The position numbers and the translations under genes were made by a program. Under the pieces are notes generated by a model. It was not told the DNA's origin. It worked only from the letters and a program-made list of their open reading frames with translations, and searched no databases. From contig CAYJIR010000007.1 in the NCBI GenBank assembly GCA_964370295.1, positions 13,461 through 77,460 of the forward strand: 64,000 nt of DNA, given 5' to 3'. Positions 26,978-36,639 of the stretch are shown here, one piece after another; within the stretch, counting starts at the first letter, position 1, and every line of letters begins with the position of its first letter. Source of the DNA: JAAYCI01 sp964370295 (lineage in GTDB: Bacteria; Bacillota; Clostridia; Oscillospirales; Ruminococcaceae).

Positions 26978-27026
26978 AAAATATGCAGAGGGTTTAATTG
27001 GGAATATTAAATTTTCTGCATATTTT
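26978..27026 (+). terminator. Long hairpin downstream of trpB2
   Basis: AAAATATGCAGA (26978-26989) pairs with TCTGCATATTTT, with a further TTTAAT/ATTAAA pairing inside and a T-rich tail. It lies about 100 bases after the trpB2 stop. The remainder of 26882-27190 is A/T-rich with no gene seen. Confidence 0.55.
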
Positions 27027-27190
27027 ATATTTTAGTTCAAAAGAATATAACACAGTGATAAGCGTAGTGGAATGTTGATGGCTATAAAACTTTGTATAAA
27101 ATCATAGATAAGAATCACGATATTATTTTATCTTTAGCTTGATTCAATATATTTTTTCCTATATAATCATATTGGCAATCTAATTATATA

Positions 27191-27219
27191 TTGCATGTTT
27201 TATTTAAAAATAGTATTAA
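27191..27219 (+). promoter_or_regulatory. Predicted promoter of the diguanylate cyclase gene
   Basis: TTGCAT at 27191, 17 bases, then TATTAA at 27214-27219, 53 bases before the ATG. An 11-base near-tandem repeat TATCGCTTAAA follows at about 27232-27254. Confidence 0.45.
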
Positions 27220-27271
27220 TATAGCTTTTATATATCGCTTAAATATCGCTTAAACTTACGGAGGCTTTGCT

Positions 27272-28948
27272 ATGTTGCTAGCCAACATTCCGCTTTTAAA
27301 GGTTCTTGTCTTTTTGTCTTTTTTTCTGCATGGTATTGCGGTTTACCGACTAATAGATTGTATTTTAATACGGCCAAAATACAAACAATACGCCCATATA
27401 ATCATGGCGTTTGTTTATGCTACTTTAGGGGTTTTTGCCGTAAACTTTATGGCAACACAACCAGATTTGGTTTATGTTGTGTTGTTGGTGTTTTTAACAT
27501 TAGATTTTATGCTGCGCTATATATATCCCAATTTTTTAAGTATATTGATGTGCTCATTTGCGGTCGCTTTGCATGTGATGGCATCTTTTGCCATTTCCCT
27601 TTCTATTTTTTCTTTGGCTACCCAGTTGCCCTATGCCATGCTATTGAACAGTAGCTATATTTACTTGATTATTTCGATTAATATGTTATTTTTATGCGGC
27701 TGCACGGTTTTTGTTCGACGTGTTATCCCCCCTAAATATTATGAATTAATTTGTCGCAACCGAGAACAAATTAGTTTTTTGATTATTTTACTGGGAATAT
27801 TTGTTTTTTATATGGCCGTAAACACCATTTTCTTTTCCTATGAAACCGTCAGTATTTCTTTGCTAGTAAATGAGATTATTATTTCTCTGGTAATGCTATT
27901 TGGCACATATTTAGGGTTGTTTTTTCTTATTCGTATCAATTTGCTGCAAGAGTACAAAGAAAAATCGGAAACATTAGAGCAAGAACAAGCACGTGACAAA
28001 CAATATAAAGAAATGATACTAAGTGATACCTTAATAAGCTATGAATTGAATTGCAACCAAAATAAATTATATAAACTTTCGGAAGGCGGCAAAGAATGTT
28101 TTATTGGCGAGCATAAACTTTCTTACAGTGCTATCATGGATGATCTGATAGAAAACAAAATCTACCATGAAGATAAAAAACTGTTTGCAGAAACCATGAT
28201 GCCCGAACACCTAATAAAGGCCCACCAGCAAGGCCAAGACGAAATCGTATTAGAGTATCGCCGCCGTAGAGACAACCATGATTTTGGTTGGGTGCGCACG
28301 ATCATCACCACAGCACAAGACGCACAAACAGGCGATATTACGGCTGTTGTTCTGGTTAAAGATATCGATGTGGAAAAACAAAATCAAATTAACCTACAAC
28401 ACCGGGCCGAGCGAGACTCTCTCACCGGGGCCTATAATAAAGCGATGGTACAAAAAAGTATTTCTAACTCTTTAGAAGAAGACAGTCAAGGTGTTCTTTT
28501 GATATTAGACGTGGACGATTTTAAACATGTGAATGACGAAATGGGTCATTTATATGGAGATGCTGTTTTGTGCAAGTTGGTAAAAATAGTGAAAACCACT
28601 TTTCGCGGTGAAGACCTTGTTGGGCGTGTGGGTGGCGACGAATTTATAATTTTTATGCGCAACAACACTTTGGAACCTACCGTTTTGCAAAAAGCAGATT
28701 CACTGTGCAAAAAGATTGATAGCACCAGTATGTGGGATGGTAAATCTGCTTGCCACGTCTCATGCAGTGTGGGCATAGCCATTGCGCCACAACATGGTAT
28801 CCATTTTGATCATCTGTATCATCATGCAGATATCGCCTTATATAGTGCTAAAAATAAGGGTAAAAACACCTATAGTCTTTATCAAGGGAAAAACAAGACA
28901 CAAATGGGTACAAAGCACACTTCCATAGATAGTGATGCACGCCCTTAG
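27272..28948 (+). CDS. Membrane-bound diguanylate cyclase (GGDEF)
   Basis: A 558-residue protein with six to seven transmembrane helices in the first 230 residues, a coiled linker (YKEKSETLEQEQARDKQ), a PAS-like region (about 245-370), and a C-terminal GGDEF domain starting at RDSLTGAYNK. The active-site GGDEF is exact at residues 454-458, and RGED lies five residues before it, matching the RxxD inhibitory site for c-di-GMP feedback. It should make c-di-GMP from two GTP in response to a membrane or PAS-sensed signal. No EAL or HD-GYP partner is in the window. Confidence 0.92.
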   Translation: MLLANIPLLKVLVFLSFFLHGIAVYRLIDCILIRPKYKQYAHIIMAFVYATLGVFAVNFMATQPDLVYVVLLVFLTLDFMLRYIYPNFLSILMCSFAVALHVMASFAISLSIFSLATQLPYAMLLNSSYIYLIISINMLFLCGCTVFVRRVIPPKYYELICRNREQISFLIILLGIFVFYMAVNTIFFSYETVSISLLVNEIIISLVMLFGTYLGLFFLIRINLLQEYKEKSETLEQEQARDKQYKEMILSDTLISYELNCNQNKLYKLSEGGKECFIGEHKLSYSAIMDDLIENKIYHEDKKLFAETMMPEHLIKAHQQGQDEIVLEYRRRRDNHDFGWVRTIITTAQDAQTGDITAVVLVKDIDVEKQNQINLQHRAERDSLTGAYNKAMVQKSISNSLEEDSQGVLLILDVDDFKHVNDEMGHLYGDAVLCKLVKIVKTTFRGEDLVGRVGGDEFIIFMRNNTLEPTVLQKADSLCKKIDSTSMWDGKSACHVSCSVGIAIAPQHGIHFDHLYHHADIALYSAKNKGKNTYSLYQGKNKTQMGTKHTSIDSDARP

Positions 28949-28981
28949 TACAAAATTGCCAGCCGAAATGGAGGGCCTTTT

Positions 28982-29791
28982 ATGGAATTCTCTTCCCTGC
29001 TATTTGCCTTTTCGCTTACGCTATTTGCCGGTCTTTCTACTGGCATTGGCAGTGCCCTTTCTCTTTTAAGCAATAAAACCAACCCACGTTTTCTTTCTGT
29101 GGCTTTGGGGTTTTCTGCCGGGGTAATGTTGTATGTTTCTTTTGTGGAAATTTTGGCCAAGGCCAACGACGAACTGGTGGCCATTTATGGCGAACGTGTG
29201 GGTTCTTGGGCCGCTGTAGGTGGCTTTTTCGTTGGCATTGTCCTGATTGCTCTTATCGACCGCCTGGTTCCCTCTGCCGAAAATCCGCACGAAATCCATA
29301 CGGTAGAAGAAATGGACGGCAAAAGTGATGAACATAAAAAAAATTTAATGCGCATGGGCCTGTTCACTGCGCTTGCGCTTGCTATCCACAATTTTCCCGA
29401 GGGGCTTGCCACTTTCACGGCAGCATTGCAAGACCCCAGCCTTGGCATCCCTATTGCCATTGCCATTGCCATTCACAATATCCCAGAAGGCATTGCCGTG
29501 GCCGTACCTATTTTCTACGCCACCGGCAGCAAGAAAAAAGCCTTTCGCCTTTCCTTTTTATCCGGCCTTGCCGAGCCCGTGGGTGCCTTGGTTGGGTATT
29601 TGGTTTTGTATCCGTTTTTAAATGAGGCTATATTTGGTTTTGTGTTTGCCGCTGTGGCAGGAATTATGGTTTATATCAGCTTAGACGAACTACTGCCCGC
29701 GGCACGAGAGTTTGCCGAGCATCACTTGGCCATTTATGGGCTGGTGGCCGGCATGGCTGTTATGGCTGCAAGTTTATTATTGTTTATATAG
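28982..29791 (+). CDS. ZIP family metal transporter (ZupT-like)
   Basis: A 269-residue integral membrane protein with about eight hydrophobic helices. The two metal-binding helices carry HNFPEGLATF near residue 135 and HNIPEGIAVAVPI near 164, the bacterial ZupT pattern for zinc, iron or manganese uptake. A short acidic and His-containing loop (ENPHEIHTVEEMDGKSDEHK) lies between helices 3 and 4, as usual for ZIP proteins. TGGAGG precedes the ATG. It is followed 17 bases later by nadE, with which it may be co-transcribed, though no functional link is clear. Confidence 0.92.
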   Translation: MEFSSLLFAFSLTLFAGLSTGIGSALSLLSNKTNPRFLSVALGFSAGVMLYVSFVEILAKANDELVAIYGERVGSWAAVGGFFVGIVLIALIDRLVPSAENPHEIHTVEEMDGKSDEHKKNLMRMGLFTALALAIHNFPEGLATFTAALQDPSLGIPIAIAIAIHNIPEGIAVAVPIFYATGSKKKAFRLSFLSGLAEPVGALVGYLVLYPFLNEAIFGFVFAAVAGIMVYISLDELLPAAREFAEHHLAIYGLVAGMAVMAASLLLFI

Positions 29792-29808
29792 ATTATAGGA
29801 GAACACAT

Positions 29809-31728
29809 ATGAACAACGCTCTTATACGCATTGCGGCCACTCATAGTGCATTGGAGGTGGCCAACTGTGAGCATCAGGCCACATGCATTATCCAAGCGGC
29901 CGAATCTGCTGCAAAAAAATACGTGCACATTTTGCTTTTTCCGGAATTAAGCCTAACGGGCTATACCTGCGGCGATTTATTTTTTCAAAAGCCTCTGCTG
30001 GAAAATACTCTACACGCTTTGCAGGAAATTTGCGAAAAAACGGCCCATTTGTCTCTGCTTTTGGTGTTGGGGCTCCCTTTGCGTCATGAAGATAAGCTAT
30101 ATAATTGTGCTGCCTTTGTGCAGGGTGGTAAGGTATTGGGTTTTGTGCCAAAAACCCATGTGCCAAATTATGCCGAATTTTACGAATTGCGCCAGTTTAA
30201 TAGTGGTATGGGGATAGACACTACGCTTTCCCTACCCTTTTTTGGGCAAGTACCTTTTTCTTCTCGTTTGTTGTTTTGCTGCGAAGAACTTTCCGACCTA
30301 CGCGTAGCCGCCGAAATTTGTGAAGACCTTTGGGTGCCATCGCCCCCCTGTGCAGAACATGCCAAGGCAGGCGCTACGGTGATTGTAAACCTAAGTGCCA
30401 GCAATGAAACCGTGGCCAAAGCAGATTACAGAAAACTACTGGTACAAAGCCAATCGGCACGTCTTTGTTGTGCTTATGCCTATGCGGATGCCGGGTATGG
30501 CGAATCCACTGGAGACATGGTGTTTTCCGGCCATCATCTCCTGTGCGAAAATGGGCGCATCTTAAGCGAGGCCCTCCCCTTTTCGCAAGAGCTTGCCTTA
30601 GCCGATATTGATGTGGAATTGCTTACACAAGAACGTTGCCGATTAAACACTTTTACAGGCACGGAGAATACGTATCGGCAGATACCTTTTCACATCACCG
30701 CTTCCGATAAAAGATTGTTGCGCAACATTTCAAAAACGCCATTTGTGCCTTCTGCTGAGTCCACTTTAAAAGATCGCTGCGAAACCATATTAAATATACA
30801 GGCAGAAGGCCTTCGCAAACGCATTGCGCACACCACGGCCAAAACGGCTTTGCTGGGGATATCCGGAGGGCTAGACAGCACCTTGGCTCTTTTGGTGGCT
30901 GTACGCGCTTTTGACTTGCTTGAAAAAGATAAAGTCCATATTATTGGCGTGGGTATGCCCGGCTTTGGCACCACCATCCGCACAAAGAACAATGCAAAAA
31001 CACTTTGCGAGGCTTTATGTGTCACCTATAAAGAGGTGGATATCACCCCCTCGGTTACACAACATTTTGCAGATTTGGAGCATCCCTTAGATGAGCACGA
31101 TATAACATTTGAAAATGCACAGGCGCGTATGCGCACGTTGATATTGATGGACATGGCAAACCAAAACAATGGGCTTGTGATAGGCACCGGGGATTTATCG
31201 GAACTTGCCTTGGGTTGGGCCACTTATAACGGAGACCACATGAGCATGTATGGTGTGAATGCCGGTGTTCCCAAAACCTTGGTGCGTTCTTTGGTGGCGC
31301 ACGAAGCCATGCGTTTGCCGCATTTAACTGCGGTGTTGCAAGATGTTTTAAACACCCCTGTAAGCCCGGAATTGTTGCCTCCAACAGGCGGCGAAATCAG
31401 CCAAAAAACCGAGCAAATTGTGGGGCCATACGAACTACATGATTTCTTTTTGTTTTATATGTTGCGTCATGGTTTTTCTCCTGAAAAGATTCTTCGCTTT
31501 GCCTTGCATGCCTTTGGCTTGCAATACGAACGAGAAGAGATATTGCACTGGATGGAAATTTTTTATCGGCGTTTTTTCAGCCAACAATTCAAGCGAAGTT
31601 GCATGCCCGATGGGCCGAAAGTGGGCTCTGTGGGGCTTTCTCCTCGGGGCGATTTTCGCATGCCAAGCGATGCTTGTGCGGCCGCTTTTCTTTTGCAAAT
31701 TGAAGCGCTTAAAGTGGACACAATGTAA
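29809..31728 (+). CDS. nadE: Glutamine-dependent NAD+ synthase
   Basis: A 639-residue two-domain enzyme making NAD from deamido-NAD, ATP and glutamine. The N-terminal nitrilase-fold glutaminase has the Glu (LLFPELSLTGY), Lys (FVPKTHVPNY) and Cys (AAEICEDLW) triad. The C-terminal synthetase has the P-loop GISGGLDSTLAL near residue 350 and GTGDLSELALGWATYNGDH near 465. With nadK at the left end, two NAD(P) genes are in the window but unlinked. TAGGAG lies at normal spacing from the ATG. Confidence 0.95.
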   Translation: MNNALIRIAATHSALEVANCEHQATCIIQAAESAAKKYVHILLFPELSLTGYTCGDLFFQKPLLENTLHALQEICEKTAHLSLLLVLGLPLRHEDKLYNCAAFVQGGKVLGFVPKTHVPNYAEFYELRQFNSGMGIDTTLSLPFFGQVPFSSRLLFCCEELSDLRVAAEICEDLWVPSPPCAEHAKAGATVIVNLSASNETVAKADYRKLLVQSQSARLCCAYAYADAGYGESTGDMVFSGHHLLCENGRILSEALPFSQELALADIDVELLTQERCRLNTFTGTENTYRQIPFHITASDKRLLRNISKTPFVPSAESTLKDRCETILNIQAEGLRKRIAHTTAKTALLGISGGLDSTLALLVAVRAFDLLEKDKVHIIGVGMPGFGTTIRTKNNAKTLCEALCVTYKEVDITPSVTQHFADLEHPLDEHDITFENAQARMRTLILMDMANQNNGLVIGTGDLSELALGWATYNGDHMSMYGVNAGVPKTLVRSLVAHEAMRLPHLTAVLQDVLNTPVSPELLPPTGGEISQKTEQIVGPYELHDFFLFYMLRHGFSPEKILRFALHAFGLQYEREEILHWMEIFYRRFFSQQFKRSCMPDGPKVGSVGLSPRGDFRMPSDACAAAFLLQIEALKVDTM

Positions 31729-31744
31729 AAATATATGATATAAT
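31715..31744 (+). promoter_or_regulatory. Predicted promoter of the ABC/GH25 gene set
   Basis: TGGACA at 31715-31720, 18 bases, then a perfect TATAAT at 31739-31744. It overlaps the nadE stop and lies 54 bases before the ATPase gene. Confidence 0.5.
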
Positions 31745-31797
31745 ACATTAATTTATTTTTTTGCACTTATTAAAAGTTGTAGAAAAAGGGGATATTT

Positions 31798-32529
31798 ATG
31801 GCATCCATCATCCGCACGGAAAACCTAAAAAAAATCTATCGAGTGGGCGAAGAAAAAGTAAGGGCTTTAAACGGGGTTGACATTAACATTGAGAGTGGAG
31901 AAATATGTTGCATCATAGGCACTTCAGGTAGCGGAAAATCCACTTTGTTAAACATGTTGGCTGGGCTGGAAAAACCCAGTAAAGGGCTTGTTGTGATCGC
32001 CGGAAAAAAAATCTCTAAAATGGATGAAAACCAATTGGCACATTTTCGTCAAGAAAATTTAGGGTTTATTTTTCAAAGCTATAATTTATTGCCTCAGCTT
32101 ACCGCCACTGAAAATGTGGCCATGCCCTTGATGTTTGCAGGTGTTTCGCGCGAAAAACGAGAAAAACGGGCAAGAAAAGAACTTATCGCCATGGGCCTTG
32201 GCGCCCGTTTGACGCATAAACCCTCAGAAATGAGTGGTGGCCAACAACAGCGGGTGGGCATCGCCAGGGCATTTGCAGGTGCACCCAAAGTTATTTTTGC
32301 AGACGAACCCACGGGCAACTTGGATACACACACCACAGTACAAGTGCTACAAACCATGATCCAACGCTCGCGCGAGCATGGTATCACCTTTGTGATGGTG
32401 ACGCACGAGCGCGAATTGTCTAACTGCGGCGATCGTATCATACAGTTGAGTGATGGTAAAGTAATCAAAAATGAAGTGTTGGATGATGTCACCAAGGAAA
32501 ACAATCGCAGACAGTTGTTTGGCACGTAA
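31798..32529 (+). CDS. MacB/LolD-type ABC transporter ATP-binding protein
   Basis: A 243-residue nucleotide-binding protein. Walker A is GTSGSGKSTLLN near residue 41, the Q-loop lies in FIFQSYNLLPQLTATENV, the signature is MSGGQQQRVGIARAF near 145, and Walker B plus D-loop is VIFADEPTGNLD. These place it in the MacB/LolD/FtsE group that powers mechanotransmission rather than transmembrane import. It precedes the Ser-rich extracytoplasmic protein by 48 bases and the matching permease, and should form a complex with the latter at the inner face of the membrane. Confidence 0.93.
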   Translation: MASIIRTENLKKIYRVGEEKVRALNGVDINIESGEICCIIGTSGSGKSTLLNMLAGLEKPSKGLVVIAGKKISKMDENQLAHFRQENLGFIFQSYNLLPQLTATENVAMPLMFAGVSREKREKRARKELIAMGLGARLTHKPSEMSGGQQQRVGIARAFAGAPKVIFADEPTGNLDTHTTVQVLQTMIQRSREHGITFVMVTHERELSNCGDRIIQLSDGKVIKNEVLDDVTKENNRRQLFGT

Positions 32530-32577
32530 AGATATCGGCAGCGTAAAAGTGAAAAAATTTTAAAAATGGGGGAAATT

Positions 32578-34095
32578 ATGTTTTCTGGTTTTCAAAAAAA
32601 GAGATGGGCACTTTCGGTTTTAAGTATTGTTTTGTTAGTGACTTTCATGGTGTTTGGCATCGTAACCACTTTGTTTTTAGATGCCACTTCAGTTTTGGCA
32701 AGTGGTGATGTGGCATCCACAACATCGATGTCCACATCTTCCAGCATTTCTTCTTCAGACAGCTCTTCTGAACCAATAAACCAAAACAGTGATTTGATTA
32801 TTGTTTCCTACACCACGCGTGTGAACGAGCAAATTGTCACACAAATCACACCGGGGATGATTTTCACTTTAGAGGTGCGTATACATGACCCTCGCATCAC
32901 TTCACAAACAAACCCGCTCAACTTAGAAGTTTTACCACGCGGTAAAATGAATACTTCTTCTTTTACCCCCACAAATCCTGCGGCGGTTGCTGCCGGGCGT
33001 AACGGTTCTTATGCCAGCACCCCGGATGGTGGCTATGACTACATCATGGATTTCGACATGGTGTATTCCGGAAACGGGAACACCTTCCAAGCAGATGTTT
33101 ATTACGAAGGTCCCTTGGGCGATGTGGCCCCCCTTAAAAGCATTAACCTAACCCTAAACAACAGTGTTCCCACACCACCCAGTTCCAGCAGCGAGCCCAT
33201 TATTTCCAGCAGCCAAGTGGTGCGTGGCACGGGTTTTGCCTTAAAAGATGCAAGCTATGGAGATTCCGGAATTTATGCCGGGCAAGAATTCACCCTTTCT
33301 ATGACCATGCTGGCTACAAACGGAGCTAGCAATATAGAAAACGTGAGTGCAACCATTGTGCCCGATCAGCATTTTTCTCTTGCTTCGGGTGCCTCTACCA
33401 TTTATTTTGGAACGGCGAGCCCAAATCAAAACATTCCCCTAGAGTTTCATTTGAATGCGGCGGCCAACGCAGAGGATGGTAGCTACAAAATAACGGTTAA
33501 TTTAACCGGGGTTTCCTCTTTAACCGGCGAAGCCGTGCAAGCCTCTGTGGATATCAGTGTTCCCGTGCAACAGCCCGACCGTTTTGTGCTTAATAACTTT
33601 GCCCCTATAGATTATATTTCGGCGGGCCCCGGTGATGGCAGCGGCTATATGTCTATAGAGCTCATCAACATGGGTAAAAGCATTGTGTCCAATGTGATTG
33701 TCTCGGTGGACAGTGAGGGTGTTTACACCGAAGAAGGCCAAGTGTATGTGGGCAATTTTGCGGCCGGTGCTAAAAATGGCGTGGATTTAACCTTGCTCAG
33801 CGACACCCCCGGCACGTATGATGTCACCTTGGTAATCAGCTACGAAAATGCGCGCGGCGAAGTAAACGAAATTCGTGAGCCATTTCAAATGGATGTGGGC
33901 GAAGCGATGATGGACGATAGTTTTTTCTTTGAAGTACCCATAGAAGAAGAAACTTCAACGCCTGCTTGGCTTATTCTACTTCTTGTTTTGGGCGTTGTTT
34001 TAGTGGGTGGCATCCTTGCTTTTATCGTCATCAAAAAACGTCATAAGACCAAAAAAGATGCAGAGCTGGAGGATGACGACGATGAGGATCTCTGA
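32578..34095 (+). CDS. Extracytoplasmic CARDB/S-layer-like protein with two membrane anchors
   Basis: A 505-residue protein: an N-terminal hydrophobic segment (VLSIVLLVTFMVFGIVTTLF), a Ser/Thr-rich linker (about residues 40-65), several beta-rich repeats of roughly 100-130 residues that resemble CARDB or NEW3 domains (GMIFTLEVRIHDP, GQEFTLSMTMLATNGAS, GYMSIELINMGKSIVSNV), a C-terminal transmembrane helix (WLILLLVLGVVLVGGILAFIV) and a short acidic cytoplasmic tail (DAELEDDDDEDL). Such COG1361-type proteins are frequently encoded beside MacB-like permeases. The gene overlaps the permease by 14 bases. I start at MFSGFQKK, close behind GGGGGA. Confidence 0.75.
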   Translation: MFSGFQKKRWALSVLSIVLLVTFMVFGIVTTLFLDATSVLASGDVASTTSMSTSSSISSSDSSSEPINQNSDLIIVSYTTRVNEQIVTQITPGMIFTLEVRIHDPRITSQTNPLNLEVLPRGKMNTSSFTPTNPAAVAAGRNGSYASTPDGGYDYIMDFDMVYSGNGNTFQADVYYEGPLGDVAPLKSINLTLNNSVPTPPSSSSEPIISSSQVVRGTGFALKDASYGDSGIYAGQEFTLSMTMLATNGASNIENVSATIVPDQHFSLASGASTIYFGTASPNQNIPLEFHLNAAANAEDGSYKITVNLTGVSSLTGEAVQASVDISVPVQQPDRFVLNNFAPIDYISAGPGDGSGYMSIELINMGKSIVSNVIVSVDSEGVYTEEGQVYVGNFAAGAKNGVDLTLLSDTPGTYDVTLVISYENARGEVNEIREPFQMDVGEAMMDDSFFFEVPIEEETSTPAWLILLLVLGVVLVGGILAFIVIKKRHKTKKDAELEDDDDEDL

Positions 34096-35581
34096 TCTTC
34101 TGCGTTTTAGCATAGACAATTTGCGCCGCCGTATTGGGCGCACCGTGCTTACGTTGATTGGCGTGGTGGTGGGTGTTTGTGCCATTGTTGTGATGGTGTC
34201 TATGGGTATAGCGGTTAGTGTTGCCACCGATGAGATGATTTCTTCTTGGGGCAATTTACATGTGATTACCGTTTCGCCTTCCATGGATTCTTCCAAAGAA
34301 AGCCCTGCGCTAGATCAAGCTATGGTAGATGAATTTGCAAGCATGGAACATGTGGTAGCTGCCACACCTATGTATTCCACCGGTGTTTTTAATGGAACTG
34401 TCGTGGCCGGAAACTCTAACCGCTACGAAACATTTTATTCTCCGCTATTGGGCATGATACCGGAGGCTATGGAACCTATGGACTATTCGCTGTTAACGGG
34501 GCGATATCCAACGGAAGGCCGTGCCAACAGCACCACTTTTGAGGTGGTGATAGGTTCTTCTGTGTTTTTTAATTTTTACGACACAACAAAAAGCCCAAAC
34601 AATCCCAATTATACGGTTAATGCAGATATCCCCTCTTATGAAGAGAGTGGTGGTTTTCCTGCACCTTTAAACGGTCCTCAATATGATGAAAACGGGGTTC
34701 TCACCAATGCGGATGTCTTTTTCTTCGACCCCATGAATACGCCAATCACTTATAAAATGCAATATGGAACAGACCCTGTAACCGGAGATAGTCTATATCA
34801 AGAATATACCTTTAACGTGGTGGGTGTTTTGGATTATGGCACCGACTTCCAAATGAACTCGGCATTTGTTTTACCGGTGGAATCCATAAGAGCTTTAGAA
34901 CAAAACTACTATCGCCTAAGTGGCACACGACCCACCGCCACAACCAATATATTCGGGGGGCCTGCACTTCCGGTGGGAAGTTTTGATTCAGTGAAAGTAA
35001 AGGTGGACGATATCGACAACATGCCCGATGTAGAAAAAATCATTTCCGATCTTGGCTTTCAAATCAGTTCCATGAGCCAAGACAGAGACAGGCTACAAGG
35101 CAGTGTGATGCAAACCCAATTTATGCTGGGTGGCCTAGCCGCCGTGTCTTTGTTTGTGGCGGCCTTAAATATCGCCAACACCATGACAATGGCCATTTAC
35201 GAGCGCACGCGGGAAATAGGTGTTATGAAAGTTCTGGGCTGCAAACTCAGCTATATACGGGCCATGTTTTTAATAGAATCGGGTGCCATCGGTTTTGTGG
35301 GCGGTGTGATTGGTGTTCTTTTAAGTTACCTCATCAGCCTTTGTTTAAACTATCTGCCGCTTATTTTGGCAACTCTTGGTATCTCGGCCGATATTGATAT
35401 CAGCTCCATGTTCGGTTTTAGCAGCGATTTTGCCACTTCCGGTTCCCAAATATCTTTAATAGAACCTTGGTTAGTGCTTTTGGCATTGGGTTTTTCCACT
35501 TGTGTGGGCCTTTTTTCGGGCCTGGCTCCGGCCAACCGTGCCATGAAGATTTCTTCCCTAGAGGCTATCCGACACGATTAG
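34082..35581 (+). CDS. MacB/FtsX-type ABC permease
   Basis: A 499-residue permease with one N-terminal helix (VLTLIGVVVGVCAIVVMVSM), a large extracytoplasmic MacB-PCD-like domain (about residues 45-350) and three C-terminal helices, including the FtsX-domain motif IYERTREIGVMKVLGC near 382. The chosen ATG has GGAGG nine bases upstream and overlaps the preceding gene. It should pair with the ATPase at 31798. The periplasm-type domain suggests it moves or activates extracytoplasmic substrates rather than importing solutes. Confidence 0.9.
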   Translation: MRISDLLRFSIDNLRRRIGRTVLTLIGVVVGVCAIVVMVSMGIAVSVATDEMISSWGNLHVITVSPSMDSSKESPALDQAMVDEFASMEHVVAATPMYSTGVFNGTVVAGNSNRYETFYSPLLGMIPEAMEPMDYSLLTGRYPTEGRANSTTFEVVIGSSVFFNFYDTTKSPNNPNYTVNADIPSYEESGGFPAPLNGPQYDENGVLTNADVFFFDPMNTPITYKMQYGTDPVTGDSLYQEYTFNVVGVLDYGTDFQMNSAFVLPVESIRALEQNYYRLSGTRPTATTNIFGGPALPVGSFDSVKVKVDDIDNMPDVEKIISDLGFQISSMSQDRDRLQGSVMQTQFMLGGLAAVSLFVAALNIANTMTMAIYERTREIGVMKVLGCKLSYIRAMFLIESGAIGFVGGVIGVLLSYLISLCLNYLPLILATLGISADIDISSMFGFSSDFATSGSQISLIEPWLVLLALGFSTCVGLFSGLAPANRAMKISSLEAIRHD

Positions 35582-35605
35582 TTCTTTTGCATTAAGGAGT
35601 ACTTA

Positions 35606-36607
35606 ATGAAAAAAATTTCCAAAGGAAATCTGGTTTTATTGCTTGTTAATATCCTATTGTTGCTCGCTTTGTTGGTGTCGCTTGTTTCTGTGCTTTTGCC
35701 AAATGCCTCGGTGTCACAAAGCACCGGTATCGATACACCGCAGGCCGGTAGCAGCGTTAATACTGAAGTTTCCGAGCTGGATGCCTGGATAGCCAACATG
35801 AAGGATTTGGCACAGCAGCACGGTATCAGCACCTATTTTCTACAGCATCTTTTCCCGGATCAAATTGTATACACCACACAAGGGCAGTATTATTATGCCG
35901 ATGTGGACGATACCTTGGCACAACACAGCTATGGCTGGGATTATTTAAGCACCGATGAAAATGGTGTGTTGCATTATGCCGACCCCAATGGTCTACAAGG
36001 ACTTGTGGGTATAGACGTTTCCAAATACCAAGGCGAAATTGATTGGCCCACGGTGAAAGAGCAAGGCATTCAATTTGCCATGCTACGCACGGGCTATCGG
36101 GGCTATGAAACCGGTGCCATTATGGAAGATGAAATGCTAGAAAGCTATTTGCAAGGAGCTAGTGAGGCAGGTATTCCCATCGGTTTGTATTTCTTTTCAC
36201 AGGCAATCACCGTGGAAGAGGCCATAGAAGAGGCCGACTTTGCCATAGACGCCGCCGAAGGTTACCCCATACAATATCCCATTGTGTTTGATATGGAGGA
36301 AATTGCAGAAGGCCCATATCGCACCGAGTCTTTAAGCGCTGCCCAAATCACAGATATTGCCATCGCCTTTTGCGAGCGTGTTCGCGAACGTGGCTATACC
36401 CCCATGATTTATGGCAATGTGGGCTTTTTGCTGGGGCGTATGGAATTGCAGCGCCTGCAAAACTATGATTTTTGGTTTGCACAATATCGTTCTATGCCCT
36501 ATTATCCCTATCACTTCAGCATGTGGCAGTACACCCATCAAGGCAGCGTAGAAGGCATAGATGGAGATGTGGATTTAAACATCAGCTTTGTAGATTTTGC
36601 CGCATAA
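35606..36607 (+). CDS. Membrane-anchored GH25 muramidase (lysozyme)
   Basis: A 333-residue protein with an uncleaved-looking N-terminal anchor (LVLLLVNILLLLALLVSLVS), a spacer of about 100 residues, and a glycoside hydrolase family 25 domain from about residue 133. GIDVSKYQGEIDW, the acidic pair in FDMEE near 231, FWFAQY and the terminal WQYTHQGSVEGIDGDVDLN are the GH25 landmarks. It should cut the MurNAc-GlcNAc bond of peptidoglycan outside the membrane. TAAGGAG precedes the ATG, and only 24 bases separate it from the permease, suggesting one operon with the ABC genes. Confidence 0.9.
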   Translation: MKKISKGNLVLLLVNILLLLALLVSLVSVLLPNASVSQSTGIDTPQAGSSVNTEVSELDAWIANMKDLAQQHGISTYFLQHLFPDQIVYTTQGQYYYADVDDTLAQHSYGWDYLSTDENGVLHYADPNGLQGLVGIDVSKYQGEIDWPTVKEQGIQFAMLRTGYRGYETGAIMEDEMLESYLQGASEAGIPIGLYFFSQAITVEEAIEEADFAIDAAEGYPIQYPIVFDMEEIAEGPYRTESLSAAQITDIAIAFCERVRERGYTPMIYGNVGFLLGRMELQRLQNYDFWFAQYRSMPYYPYHFSMWQYTHQGSVEGIDGDVDLNISFVDFAA

Positions 36608-36639
36608 GCAATGCCCGGTGAATACATACTAGATACAAA

